From Larix kaempferi (taxonomy: Eukaryota; Streptophyta; Pinopsida; Pinales; Pinaceae): a DNA stretch of 64,000 nt. The stretch covers positions 6,898,001 through 6,962,000 of the forward strand of contig BSBM01000140.1 in NCBI GenBank assembly GCA_027924585.1. The letters are read 5' to 3'. Below are positions 12,201 through 23,163 of this stretch, one piece after another (positions within the stretch are counted from its first letter, which is position 1; every line of letters begins with the position of its first letter). Below the pieces are notes generated by a model that saw only the letters and a program-made list of their open reading frames with translations, had not been told where the DNA came from and did not search any database. The position numbers were made by a program, and so were the translations under genes.

Positions 12201-14113
12201 CTGATTGTTTCATAACCAATCCATGGCACTAATAATTAAATTCAGCATGAATTTGCAACTCTGTCTACTACAGAAATTGGTTTTCTTATCCATGAGGCTA
12301 TCCTCATATTGTTTGGCTCGTGTAAGTGACACCACTCTGCTCGTTATGGTCTTATGCCCGCTGCCATACATGAGCATCCACTTACAGCATGTCCTCCTGA
12401 CACATTTTCATGTAAGCCAAACAGTCATTAGCAATTATTAGCAAAATTTCAAATCTGAAACACTTACAAATCTGATATTTACAACTGTTCTTACTAACAG
12501 AACTTAGAGCTCTCAACCATGAGATTCCTTCTCATAAGTTCTAGATCAAATTTCACAGTCATATCATTTATACAACTCTATCATTCCAACAGAGCACTCT
12601 AGCAGCCCATCGATCATGATTGGACTCTTCATGCACTTACTATTCTGCATTCATAACAGCCCATGAAATGATCCTAGAATTATCATAAATTCATCATTTC
12701 ATTCATTATTTATTTTGCAATAACATATGCATCCGTTCTATGCATTCATACAATGCATCACAAGATTTATGAAATCTTTTAATGCACATCTACTCAATGC
12801 TACCTTGCATTGTTTCATGAGTACTAGGCATTCAAGCATATTATGATCAAAACATGACTATCTCATATAACTTGCATTACCATAATCAGGACCACCAGTC
12901 CTCACTTGCTTTGGTTATTAAGCACATAACCAACATACACATGGCATGATATAAATTCATATGAATGCATTGAGATTTCTAAACAGTCATAGGGTGTAAG
13001 GATCATTTCCTTCACTTACCCACACCTCACCAAGCTTGGTAGGTTAACAGTCCCAATCGGTATTCAATATCACATGCAAACTAACTCATCATAGCTCAAA
13101 CATAGTTGAAGAGATCTTACCAAATCCTCTTTCAACATTCATGCAATTTGGCACCAATAATCATTACCTGCACGGTTACCATTAACATCATCTGATGTTA
13201 CCTGATCAGTTGGCCTCTTACCAAGGCTGCTCAGTCCTTTTGCCAACTTTATGATCATAGATTTGTCGCACCATCCTTTATGCTTAAGGTTGTTGGCTTC
13301 ATGCAACAACATCCTCAGCACATTTAGCCATGCTCTTTGTTATCTTTGGTCCTACAACCAATACCAACATCAATAGTGATTATCAACCACAATATTCTCC
13401 ATTAGTGGTTCATTGCATATGCAGACTTCATTATTCTACCAATATGCAATATCCAATTTATGCACAAGCATTCCCATATGCACTATGCAATGTTTGTTAA
13501 GATGCCATCTAGTGCATATACATCTATGTAATCCCTTACATTTTTAACATTTTTATGCCATATGACAATTTCATAATTAGAAGTATGATAACAAACAGGG
13601 GTTTAAAGAATTCTTCCCTTTTCGATCCCTCACTGTAACATGGAATTCCTCTTCCATATCATGCAATTGTAGAAATTGCCCACATTGACAACAAAATTTG
13701 TTTGTTAAAACAGCCGCTGGCACTCTTCTGCGCTAAATATCTATGATATATGTAGACCTCATTCAAACTCTGGTCATGCATCATTGTTCCCTGCTGGACA
13801 AGCTTTCCAATGCCTGTCCCCGTGCTCCATTCCGACATCGGGTGTGGAAACAACGTTGTTTCAAAAATGACAACTCTTATCAATAATTCCGCACATTTTA
13901 CACAGTTGTATTTTGGTCCATAATGCCAACTTCAGCCACCTGTGGAAGAAAATCTATGAAGATTCGCAAAAACTTTTATATCGGGCAAAGTTAGTCCATA
14001 TAACCAGGAACAGTTGGCACTTCGCGGATCTCAATTTCGATGCACCATTCATCTTTTATAAAATTCTGGGTTTAACTACTCCTTACTTTTCACATTTTAA
14101 ACTCCCTTTGCAT
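9258..14113 (-). other. Element C interior: non-coding, A/T- and Leu-codon-poor, no domains seen
   Basis: About 4.9 kb without a recognisable protein on either strand. One short minus-strand frame (9395-9595, 66 codons) encodes a Gln/Lys-rich helix resembling a coiled coil (LLELAGSLLQTIAKTQENIG), but it is too short to assign. A 47-bp tandem array lies at 10492-10775, with a stray unit at about 11031-11076. Otherwise I see only Thr/His/Pro-coding low-complexity sequence and no long inverted repeat. Confidence 0.6.
10492..10775. repeat. 47-bp tandem repeat array in element C
   Basis: Five to six copies of a 47-bp unit containing TGTTTGGCCAGCGCACAGGC and TGCTCCACAACATCAAATAG. Unit starts are spaced at 10539, 10586, 10633, 10680 and 10727. 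The inner copies are nearly identical and the outer ones diverged, as expected for unequal exchange or slippage. An isolated diverged copy sits at about 11031. Confidence 0.9.
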
Positions 14114-14743
14114 CCTGTGCTCCACCTGTGCGCCACCTGCGCACAACCTGCGCGCAATCCGCGCACTATCCGCACGCAACCTGCACGCCATCTGCGCACA
14201 ACCTATGCGCAATCTGTGCGCGACCTGCGCGAAATCCGCGCGCGATCTGTGCGCGCCCCGCGCGCAATCCGCGCGCAATCTGTGCGCGACCTACGCGCAA
14301 TCCGTGCGCAATCCGTGCGCACCCCGCACGCAATCTGTGCGCGACCTACACGCAATCCCCGCGCGATCCGTGCGCGCCCCGCGCGCAATCTGCGCACAAT
14401 CCGCGCGCAATCTGTGCGCGACCTGCGCGAAATCCGCGCGCGATCCGTGCGCGCCCCGCGCACAATCTGCGCACAATCCGCGCGCAATCTATGCGCGACC
14501 TGCGCGAAATCCGCGTGCGATCCGTGCGCGCCCCGCGCGCAATCTACGCACAATCCACGCGCAATCTGTGTGCGACCTGCGCGAAATCCGCGCGCGATCT
14601 GTGCGCGCCCTACGCGCAATCTGCGCACAATCTGCGCGCAATCTGTGCGCGACCTGCGCGCAATCCGTGCGCGATTTGTGCGCACCCCGCGCACAATCTG
14701 CGCACAATCCGCGCGCAATCTGCACACATTCCGCGCACCGCGC
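14114..14743. repeat. CpG-rich two-level tandem array: 11-bp unit, 77-bp higher-order repeat
   Basis: About 57 tandem 11-bp units such as CTGTGCGCGAC, CTGCGCGAAAT and CCGCGCACAAT. From 14412 on, seven units form a 77-bp higher-order repeat (starts 14412, 14489, 14566, 14643); earlier starts at 14214, 14280 and 14335 are spaced 66 and 55 bp, i.e. six and five units. Because 11 is not a multiple of three, all frames cycle through the same codons and stay open, which explains long overlapping Arg/Ala/Cys-rich frames on both strands (for example 13913-14815 plus, 14203-14727 minus). These are by-products and not genes. The array lies about 1.1 kb downstream of the primer site in element C's leader. 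Confidence 0.95.
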
Positions 14744-15840
14744 AGATTTAAAACTGCCGCCGCGCACCTTGCGTTTCCTGTAACTTCCGGGGTCCATTTC
14801 TCCTTCGTCCCTTAACCAAATTGGACAAATTTGGTACCGTTGGAAAGCTCTGGAAGAGGTCTATGCACCTATGTGATATTATTCTTCATCTGAGAAGTCT
14901 GACCCTGTCATTTTTCTCAATCAGCATGCCGCCCCCAACTTCCCAATTCCACATCAAAACCATTTTGTCTCTTGCCTGCAACTGCAACTTCTCACAACAG
15001 TTAGAAAATTTTCTGGAATGTGCCATTTCATCCCCTTATAGAGGTGAACTACTACATAAAAACTTGCATAAAAACAGTAAGAGAATGACAAGAACTTGCA
15101 TCTCTAATAAGGTATTTTCTTTTCATTTCACATTCAACAATCCAACCAATGGATTCACAATTAATCTCCAAGCAGCCAACAAGCATGGGTAAGGAGACTC
15201 ATGAGCATAAGGGCATAATTTGCAGGCTTTCCTCACTTCGGAAAACCATCAATTGGCCACACAATGTGGATTCATTGTAATTAACAATCATCATTAAGAC
15301 ATGGGGCTGTAACAACTGATTGTTCATGCTTTTACTCAGGAAATTAACAAACAAAACTCATTTCCAGCCATGCTCAACATTCAAGTTCATGCATTCAAAG
15401 CATCATGGACATTCAAGGAACATGGATTCATCATTAATCAAGGTCTCAAGCACATGATGCATCATCTCCTATGCACAGCAATTAACAACAACAACAACAA
15501 AACAATATAAGATGGCAGAGGTTGCCCCTCCTTTCTCTCCTCCATGGAGGCAAACAAACAAATACAAACTGAATGCTACAGCATTGGGGACAAATTAGAG
15601 CAAGCATTCAACCTAAAAATGAATTTTCTCGCTCCTTCCCCTATTTCATAGAATGCAATCAATGCAAGCATCTTGCAAAAATCCCCAAACAGTCATGGAA
15701 ATGATTTCCCATTCCAACAAATAGAAGCCATGCAATCTTGAGGTTTCTTTAATACATTTTAGTTCCAAATACAAAATGCATGTACACACAGTGATTTATA
15801 TCTCTGTGAAGGGCCCAACAGCCGTAGTGTTGAACCTAGA
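14744..15840 (-). other. Element C leader, non-coding
   Basis: About 1.1 kb between the CpG-rich array and the primer site. A/T-rich, with a short (AAC)n-like tract near 15485-15505. No domain or convincing frame was found. Confidence 0.5.
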
Positions 15841-15852
15841 GCTCTGATACCA
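15841..15852 (-). other. Element C primer-binding site (initiator-Met tRNA)
   Basis: On the minus strand this reads TGGTATCAGAGC, the standard complement of the plant initiator-Met tRNA 3' end, three bases from the LTR end at 15856. It fixes the element's orientation as minus. Confidence 0.93.
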
Positions 15853-15855
15853 CTC

Positions 15856-17498
15856 TGTAACGTCCCCTTCCGTCGTCAAATGCAGGGAAGGAAACATTAA
15901 CAACACACCGGGGCTTTTGGTAGACTTAGCCCCAATATTAAATTACCCATAAATTCATAACAATTAAAAACTTCTATATGCAGATTCATCTCAATATAAA
16001 CACAGCGGAATAAACATACTAACAAGCACACAACCAGTAATGCCTAACATATATACATATATATATATATCACAGCGGGGGATGATTCAGCATATAGAGA
16101 CTCAATCTCATTACAATACCATGCATGGATTCCAAATTAAGATAATCAACTCATTTCATTAAACATGGACAACTTAACATATTGCAGAACACAAAATGCA
16201 AATAATTTATAATACACAGAACACTTATCTTGAGAAGTAGATGTCCAACGACTGGCTACGTGAGAGCAACGTTCCACCCAACCATAGATCTCTGTCCAGC
16301 CTATATTCTTTCAGCTGAGAGATCACCCCCGAGCTGGGCTGTGTATCCACTAAGGAGGAACTAGCTGGGCTCACTCACAGCCATGGTTTCGGTCATCAGC
16401 TATGCTAAGCCAACACACCGTTGGGTTTATCAAGCATACAAATGACAAATGAGGAGGATGCTAATCCAGTGAGCTCAACCACAGAGCTACAGGCATCTCA
16501 AATGAACTCAGCAGTCATGGCACCCACAATACCTACCGCACCCCACACAAGGAAGGTCCCCTTCTCTGCTGCACAGTCCCTCAGGCGTCCCTTCCCTCCA
16601 GTGCTCTTCAGGGTGGGCATAGAAAGGTCCAGCTGCTAATTCCTTGAGATTCTAGCCTTCACTGGGTTTATCAAGCAAACCAAACCTCTGCTCAGTCATT
16701 CACACTTGGATTTCTCACAGTTCTGTTATCCAATAACTCAATCCCGTCACTTCATTTCTGGGCTGTAAAAACTGGGATTTCCAATGGATTTCGGGGTAGC
16801 TAATGCTCCCAAATTCACCCCAAGGTTCATACCAATGGATCCCCCATTGGATTTCACTGTCCGATGCCAAATCTGGGCGTTCTTGGCTCTTCAAAACGCG
16901 GGTTCTTTCAAAGTCGCGATTTCTGGTTTTGCTCTCTGCTGGCAATTCGTTTTTGGATGGAAAATGGTGCTGGTAAGTTTTCCAATGGAATGGGGATGAG
17001 GAAGAAGCAACATCCATGAGGTAGAGTGGCTTGTGGTACAAGAAAACAGAGCCCATACTCTGCCATACGAATTTCTGGACTGCGCATGCTCCATTCAAGC
17101 CATGGACTGAAATCCTCAACCACTTCCTTACAACAGAATTAAATGTCATCAAGGAAAGTCAAATGGGTTCTCAAGGTGACATATGGCAGCCTATGGTTCA
17201 ATCCCATAGCCCCCTCACCACTCCCTAGTGGATACACATAGCCCCTTCTCATTCGTTGCTCCCATAGCCAGTTTTGGAATTTTATATTGCATGATGTTTA
17301 TTTACATCCTTTTTACAATTTCCATGGCTTAAGAGCACATGGGCATCAAAATATCAATGCTTGCCTTTTAAATCAAAATTCAGGCTTTCACTAGCGGGGC
17401 CTTGGCCTTGAGCTCCACGCTAGAAAAACATACATCACATGTACACATTATTTACATTAAACGCTAACATATCCTAAGGGTCAAAATGGGGTATTACA
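15856..17498 (-). repeat. Element C 5' LTR
   Basis: 1643 bp, the partner of 7600-9242. It ends GGGGTATTACA and is followed by the target duplication GTTCT at 17499-17503 and then by element B integrase sequence. Confidence 0.93.
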
Positions 17499-18959
17499 GT
17501 TCTTCCGCTCAGCTACACCATTTTGTTGTGGTGTATATGGAACAGTGTGTTGTTGTTGGATGCCTTGTTCAGTGCAGAAAGTAGTGAACTGTTTGTTAAC
17601 ATATTCTCCTCCATTGTCAGATCTTAACTTGATAATTTGATGACCAGATTGTTTTTCAACAAGGTCCTTGTAGGCCAAGAACATGTTAAATACTTCGCTC
17701 TTAATTTTTAGGAAATAAACCCAAGTGCGTCTGGTGTAATCATCAATGAAAGTTAAGAAATATTTGAAACCAGAAAAGGAAGCAGATGGAAGAGGACCAC
17801 ATAAGTCACTATGCACAAGCTCCAAGGGAACCGAGGCGTGCCAAGAGGCACGTTTGTCAAAACTGTCCCGATGATGTTTTCCGAGTACACAACCGGAGCA
17901 AACACCATCCTTGCAAGATACCATCAGAAGACCTGTCACCATATTTTCTTTACATAGTTGTTGCAATGAGCGATAATTTAAGTGACCAAATCGCTCATGC
18001 CAAAGTTTGCTCAAGTTATCACTATGAGCAACAAAAACTGAAGGGAAAGGTGATGACCCAAAGTTGTTAAACTTGTACAACCTGGTAATATCATCAACAA
18101 TTCCGGTAGCTAAGACCTGTTGAGGATCTTTAAAATCCTTGATTACAACTTGGTGAGGTGTAAAGGTCACAGTTTTACCTTCACCAGAATGAGTGATCTG
18201 ATAGACTGATAACAAATTGTAGGAAATTCTTGGAACACATAGTACATCACTAAGATGACCATTATCTACTGGAACTGTTCCAGCTCCTACAACACTTAGA
18301 GATCTATCATCACCAACAAATATTTGTTTGGTGTTACATTCATGCATAGTAGAAAAGATGGCTTGATCCTTAGCCATATGATAAGATGCTCCAGAATCAA
18401 TGAGCCATTCATTTGAAGTAGAAGAAGAAGATGCATTATAAGAATAACCAGAAGCACAAAGTGCATGTCCATGAGAGGTAGATTCTGAAGGCGAATCTAG
18501 GCTGATGTGGTGCTTCTTCATTGCTGCTTCCAAGGCTGCCATCTTCTTGAAACACTTAGATTCATCATGATTATCTTTCCCGCAATAGTTGCAATGACGC
18601 TCAGTCTTCTTGCCTTTTGGCTTGGATCCTTTGTCATTTTTTAAAGAAGGAGCTGACTGAGAGGGTTTTGGACCCTTGTTTGACTTATTATTGCGAAAAT
18701 TTTGTTTCTTGGGAGGCTTGGACTTTTCTTTCTGTTGGGACAATAAGGATTTCCCAGATGTATCTGCATTGTTGATTATTCCAAGATGAATGAGTTTATC
18801 TTGTTCTCTAATCAAGGAATCACAAAAGGATTCAAGACTAGGTTCTTGATAGCTAGCTGCATTCAATGACGCTTTCATGGAGTAAAATGTAGATACAAAA
18901 ACAGAATATGCAGGTCCAAGTTTGGAAAGAATATGATAAATGCATTGTTTGTCTTCCCT
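17499..18959 (-). pseudogene. Element B gag C-terminus, zinc knuckle, protease and integrase
   Basis: The copia Gag-Pol frame, upstream of insertion C. From the Met at 18878, the nucleocapsid zinc knuckle CNYCGKDNHDESKC is at residues 96-109 (C-x2-C-x4-H-x4-C, complete). Protease follows with WLIDSGASYHM (active-site DSG at 161-163). The GAG-pre-integrase zinc region has LWHERFGHLNYRSL and CSGCVLGKHH. The integrase core has HSDLCGP, LRSDNGGEY and NGVAERKN, so all three catalytic acids are present. The frame leaves element B at 17503, where C begins. The codons between 18879 and 18959 are open in the same frame, so the Met at 18878 is internal. Confidence 0.93.
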
Positions 18960-19344
18960 CTAAATCTTACATTCGGCACATAAGAGCTTGAGAGTTCTGT
19001 ACTTAGATAAATAATCTTGAATGCATGAAAAGTCACTTGGATTTAAAGAAATCAACTCATTTTCGAGTTGGTGACCCCAAATTTCATTGTGTTTACCAAA
19101 CACAGATTCCAACTTGTCCCAAGCAGCATTAGGTTCATCAGTTCCAGATATGTGGAATCGCAAATCAGTAGAGATTGACATCCCAATCAATCCACGAGCT
19201 TCATCACATCTATTTGCCCATTTTATTTTATTATCATCATCAGTGGGTTCTTTTTCTTTCCCTGTTGTAATTCTGAAAAGTCCCCTACTTCGTAGAACAT
19301 CCTCCATACGAGATTTCCATGAGAAATAGTTGGAACTGTTAAGT
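18960..19344 (-). pseudogene. Element B gag N-terminal part, with a nonsense codon and insertion D
   Basis: This encodes the N-terminal part of copia Gag (UBN2/retrotran_gag type), with SWKSRMEDVLRSRGLFRITTG, WDKLESVFGKHNE and HQLENELISLNPSDF. The next in-frame codon at 18960-18962 is TAG, after which the same frame continues into the downstream segment. The frame is open through 19308-19344 and resumes on the other side of element D at 23164-23186, where an ATG (23184-23186) begins the protein only a few codons before the insertion site. Gag here is strongly similar to element D's Gag. Confidence 0.85.
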
Positions 19345-19349
19345 ATAAT

Positions 19350-20063
19350 TGTAAAATCTCAAGCACAGTTGAATCTAGCTACTGTGGATTCCTCACTGGT
19401 GAAAGATTGCACAACATTTGCAAGAATTAGCATAAAAAATTTAAATGAATGAAGAACAATACACATGAATTGGTGAATAATGTCAATATTATTAACTGTC
19501 CAACCTTAGCAAAGGTTAAGAACACCCATATATACAAATCTGGAAGAATTCGAATCCATCTGGAGTGTTCACACTGATCTAGCTTAGAAAAAGCTCAAAC
19601 CCCCCTAGGTTGACCAAAAAATCCCAAACCATCCCAAACTGGTTCGAATCTGCAGTGTGAATGCTGGGAATGACTGGACAGGCCCATGTGACCTCACACA
19701 TGTGAAGAAACTGGTTGGTTAGAGGTTTGGAGTCTAAAATTGGTCAAAATATGACAAAACAAGGCAAGATTGTCCACAAAGTGAGCAAATGCGCCCTAGG
19801 TAGAAGAGAAGCATGCTGAGTGCAATAAATGACCTGAGGAGGGCGCTCTAGGCATGCTGAGTGCATTAATTGTCCTGGGGAGTGCTCCACAAAGCTGGTT
19901 TGACTCAGCACTTGTTCACATTGCTAACCAGTTCATGATAATTTGACCATTTACCAACTAATCAACTTAGGGATGTAATCATTAATCACTTGGGCTAATT
20001 AATCATCATTAATAAATGATTAATGTACATAGGTGGAAAAATGTTCTAACACCCCCCCTTAAG
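19350..20063 (-). repeat. Element D 3' LTR and polypurine tract
   Basis: LTR 19350-20051, then a minus-strand purine run (CTTAAGGGGGGG) at 20052-20063. A TATATATG-type TATA motif lies on the minus strand near 19527-19534. 20064-20228 is a short 3' untranslated stretch. Confidence 0.9.
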
Positions 20064-20228
20064 CTAGACTTAGTGAAATATCAAAAATTAAGGCCTTGGC
20101 AACTAGGCTCAAGTCACCTTTTACATCATAAAATTTATTTGTCCATGTAAAATGAGGAAAGAGGCAAAACCACATGGGAAAAATCCCCCCTCAAGAATGG
20201 ACATGATACAGAGATGATCAAAAGGTCT

Positions 20229-22238
20229 TCAACAGGTCTTGTTCTTCACTTGAATGAGTTGAATGAACAACTTCTTGCTGAAATACTTGGTGAAGATGTT
20301 GTGGATGTCATGATCATGCACCAATTCTTCAATGTTTTGTAGGAAAAAAACATGTTGGAAGGCTCCTTGAATCTCATCATTTGATGATGGGGGAGCATTA
20401 TAAGAATGCTTCTTGCTGCATACATACTCTGATATGAATACATGATCAATAATGGAAAAGATATCTCTGCAAAATCCTTCCCAAAGAACATCAAAAATCT
20501 CAACAAAATCTGCATTTTGAGGAGCTTCCACATGGCAAATCAAACCATGAATCTTCCTTCCGAACTGATGTAGCACCTTCCCAAATCTGTAATAGAGATC
20601 ATGTGGCTCTGATATATCAGAATAGGAGCCATATGGAGCAGCAAAAACTAGAGGTATAATGTCTCCATGATCGAATGGTTTTACAGTAAGAGAAGTGTGT
20701 GTAACTGGATCACACTGACAGTTGAGCAAACTTGAAGGGTCTGGAGACTTGAGTTTTGAACCATAGGTGGTAAGATCAGGTCCAGACATGTGGAACAGCA
20801 GTCCCATGATAGCCAATGACATGGCTGTCCAACCAAGGAATGATATGCAAGACATAAAACCAAGATAGATCAGTGACACAGTTTTGGAAACAATAAAATT
20901 GTGAGATTTTCCAACTGTAGAACTTGGGGTTTGTGTGGTCTTTTGGGCATCCGATGGTTGGGGAAATGGTTTGATGGCTGTCATAACCTGTATATCAGCC
21001 TGCATATTATCTTCCATATCAGAATATGAAAGATCTGATTGAAGTGGGAAAGAGCTTTCAGAAGGCATGTCAAAAACTAGTGAAAAATTACTAGTATTGG
21101 GAGAAAGCTTCGGTGAACTGGATGGAGATTCTTTCAGGGAAGAGACTAATTTTTCTGAATCTGATATATCAGAATGTAAATCAGAAACAGAGATATCAGA
21201 AAAATATTTGGCTCTTTCACCCAAATCATAGAGCTTTTTACCTTTGCATGTGGCATAGAGGCAATGATCTTGTTCCAAAGAGAGCTTGGCTTCTTCTCTT
21301 CTTGCAAAATCTGGAACATCAATGTTATGTTCTTCAAGTAGCTTGGTTAGAATGTCTATCTTCTTTCTGAAACATGATTTTTCATTGTGAGAACCTCTGC
21401 AATAACCACATTTGGGATTCTCTTTCTTGCTCTTCATCTTCTTGACTTTTGAATCTTCATCACTTGAACTTGAGCTTTCATCACTTGAATGCTTCTTCTC
21501 CTTCATCTTCTTCTCTTGAGGTTTCGGCCCCTTTGGTTTTTGCTTGCCTCTTCCATATTTCGAATCTCCAGCTGCAAGAACTTGGTCTTTTTGCTTGATG
21601 GAGCCCATCAAGACCAGCTTGTCTTGCTCTTGAGTTAGCATCTCCATGAAGTCAGCCAAAGATGGCATCTTCCAACCTCTAACTGTGAGCCTTGTGGAGT
21701 TGAAGGAAGACACAAAAACTGAGTATTCAGAACCCAATTTGGAGAGAATGGACAACACCAACTGTTCTTCTTTCTTTTCTATGCCACATTGTCTGATCTG
21801 CAAGACCAAGTTCTTGAACTTGGTGAAGAAGTCCTGGATGGAATCGAAATTCCCTAGGCTCAGTGAGACAAGCTCATTTTCGAGCTGGTGGCCTCTCATC
21901 TCATCAGTCTTTCCAAACAGTGTCTCAAGCTTGAGCCACACTTCATTTGGAGTTGCTAGACTTTCTACATGAAACAGGAGGTCTCTCGAAATGCTGAGAC
22001 AAAGGAGGCCAAATGCCTCATCCATTCTGTTAAAAAACTTGGATTTCTCCACAGCTGAGTTTGGCTCAACCTCAGTGCCCATCGTGATTCTGTAGAGACC
22101 CTTGGATCTCAGCAAAATCACCATTTCTACCTTCCAATCGAAATAGTTGAAGGGAGTGAGCACGTTTGGGTGAGATGGCTCCATTCTCCTCTGCTGCAAT
22201 TCGCACTTGCTGACAATGTTGATCTTTAACACCTGCAA
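20229..22238 (-). CDS. Element D Gag-derived chimeric protein, 669 codons, intact
   Basis: One uninterrupted frame. Residues about 20-230 are a copia Gag (UBN2-type) closely matching element B's (LLRSKGLYRITMG, LFGKTDEMRGHQLENELVSL). Lys/Ser/Glu-rich sequence follows, then a zinc knuckle CGYCRGSHNEKSC at 277-289, with C-x2-C-x3-H-x4-C spacing. Up to about residue 335 it parallels B's Gag tail. Residues about 340-636 have no counterpart in B: an acidic Ser/Asp segment, then a hydrophobic stretch at 453-484 that could span a membrane (VSLIYLGFMSCISFLGWTA), then a hydrophilic domain I cannot assign. Residues 637-658 (IHNIFTKYFSKKLF) resemble the very end of copia RNase H. So protease, integrase, RT and most of RNase H appear replaced by foreign sequence. 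The second Met (residue 19, MEPSHPN) is the likelier start by comparison with B. Confidence 0.9.
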   Translation of the reverse strand: MQVLKINIVSKCELQQRRMEPSHPNVLTPFNYFDWKVEMVILLRSKGLYRITMGTEVEPNSAVEKSKFFNRMDEAFGLLCLSISRDLLFHVESLATPNEVWLKLETLFGKTDEMRGHQLENELVSLSLGNFDSIQDFFTKFKNLVLQIRQCGIEKKEEQLVLSILSKLGSEYSVFVSSFNSTRLTVRGWKMPSLADFMEMLTQEQDKLVLMGSIKQKDQVLAAGDSKYGRGKQKPKGPKPQEKKMKEKKHSSDESSSSSDEDSKVKKMKSKKENPKCGYCRGSHNEKSCFRKKIDILTKLLEEHNIDVPDFARREEAKLSLEQDHCLYATCKGKKLYDLGERAKYFSDISVSDLHSDISDSEKLVSSLKESPSSSPKLSPNTSNFSLVFDMPSESSFPLQSDLSYSDMEDNMQADIQVMTAIKPFPQPSDAQKTTQTPSSTVGKSHNFIVSKTVSLIYLGFMSCISFLGWTAMSLAIMGLLFHMSGPDLTTYGSKLKSPDPSSLLNCQCDPVTHTSLTVKPFDHGDIIPLVFAAPYGSYSDISEPHDLYYRFGKVLHQFGRKIHGLICHVEAPQNADFVEIFDVLWEGFCRDIFSIIDHVFISEYVCSKKHSYNAPPSSNDEIQGAFQHVFFLQNIEELVHDHDIHNIFTKYFSKKLFIQLIQVKNKTC

Positions 22239-23163
22239 ACAACTCTCAAATCACTCTGGAGGGATCTACACTAACAGATTCGAACCCTGTATGGATAGTG
22301 GGTGCATTCGGGAGAGCATCACACCTGAGAGGAGCCACTAGATTTCTCCAGTAAGCTCAAGGCAATGGCCTCAGGAATTATGTGGTTTCTCCACTGCTTC
22401 TGGCAATCCACTACAACAGTCTGCTGGTTCGAATTCTAGCTCCAACCTGGCTCTGATACCATGTAAAATCTCAAGCACAGTTGAATCTAGCTACTGTGGA
22501 TTCCTCACTGGTGAAAGATTGCACAACATTTGCAAGAATTAGCATAAAAAATTTAAATGAATGAAGAACAATACACATGAATTGGTGAATAATGTCAATA
22601 TTATTAACTGTCCAACCTTAGCAAAGGTTAAGAACACCCATATATACAAATCTGGAAGAATTCGAATCCATCTGGAGTGTTCACACTGATCTAGCTTAGA
22701 AAAAGCTCAAACCCCCCTAGGTTGACCAAAAAATCCCAAACCATCCCAAACTGGTTCGAATCTGCAGTGTGAATGCTGGGAATGACTGGACAGGCCCATG
22801 TGACCTCACACATGTGAAGAAACTGGTTGGTTAGAGGTTTGGAGTCTAAAATTGGTCAAAATATGACAAAACAAGGCAAGATTGTCCACAAAGTGAGCAA
22901 ATGCGCCCTAGGTAGAAGAGAAGCATGCTGAGTGCAATAAATGACCTGAGGAGGGCGCTCTAGGCATGCTGAGTGCATTAATTGTCCTGGGGAGCGCTCC
23001 ACAAAGCTGGTTTGACTCAGCACTTGTTCACATTGCTAACCAGTTCATGATAATTTGACCATTTACCAACTAATCAACTTAGGGATGTAATCATTAATCA
23101 CTTGGGCTAATTAATCATCATTAATAAATGATTAATGTACATAGGTGGAAAAATGTTCTAACA
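22239..23163 (-). repeat. Element D leader, primer site and 5' LTR
   Basis: The leader 22239-22449 shows no features. The initiator-Met primer site is at 22450-22461 and the 5' LTR at 22462-23163. The LTR matches 19350-20051 except for one base seen at 22995. Confidence 0.92.

Larger units (their letters stand above)
7600..17498 (-). mobile_element. Element C: large non-coding LTR retrotransposon (LARD-like) inside B
   Basis: Two 1643-bp LTRs (7600-9242 and 15856-17498) run TG to CA and are flanked by exact GTTCT duplications (7595-7599 and 17499-17503). The primer site is at the right LTR and the polypurine tract at the left LTR, so it reads on the minus strand. The 6.6-kb interior contains no recognisable gag or pol on either strand, only tandem arrays and short frames. 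Its LTR and polypurine tract are related to chromovirus A. By eye the LTRs differ at five positions (one near the outer end, one near 8203/16459, three near 8828-8863/17084-17119), so insertion was recent. It would need proteins from a chromovirus of A's family. Confidence 0.93.
19350..23163 (-). mobile_element. Element D: short copia-type LTR element carrying one chimeric Gag ORF
   Basis: Two 702-bp LTRs (19350-20051 and 22462-23163), TG to CA, flanked by ATAAT (19345-19349) and AGAAT (23164-23168), a duplication with one mismatch. The primer site TGGTATCAGAGC is on the minus strand at 22450-22461, directly abutting the LTR; the polypurine tract is at 20052-20063. Between them lies a single open frame with no RT or integrase. 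I count one difference between the LTRs (19883 versus 22995), so it is the youngest insertion in the window by this measure. It sits just after the first codons of element B's gag. Confidence 0.94.

Noticed and set aside
14114-14743. Possible CRISPR-like or satellite array
   Set aside because: No spacers separate the units and it lies between the LTRs of a plant retrotransposon; it is a local tandem expansion.
13913-14815. Long plus- and minus-strand frames (up to 300 codons) rich in Arg, Ala and Cys
   Set aside because: They lie over the 11-bp tandem array, whose unit length is not a multiple of three, so every frame repeats the same codons and stays open. No start context, domain or composition suggests a gene.
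20229-22238. Envelope-like protein in element D because of the hydrophobic segment
   Set aside because: There is no signal peptide, cleavage site or separate reading frame; one hydrophobic stretch in a Gag fusion is not enough for an envelope call.
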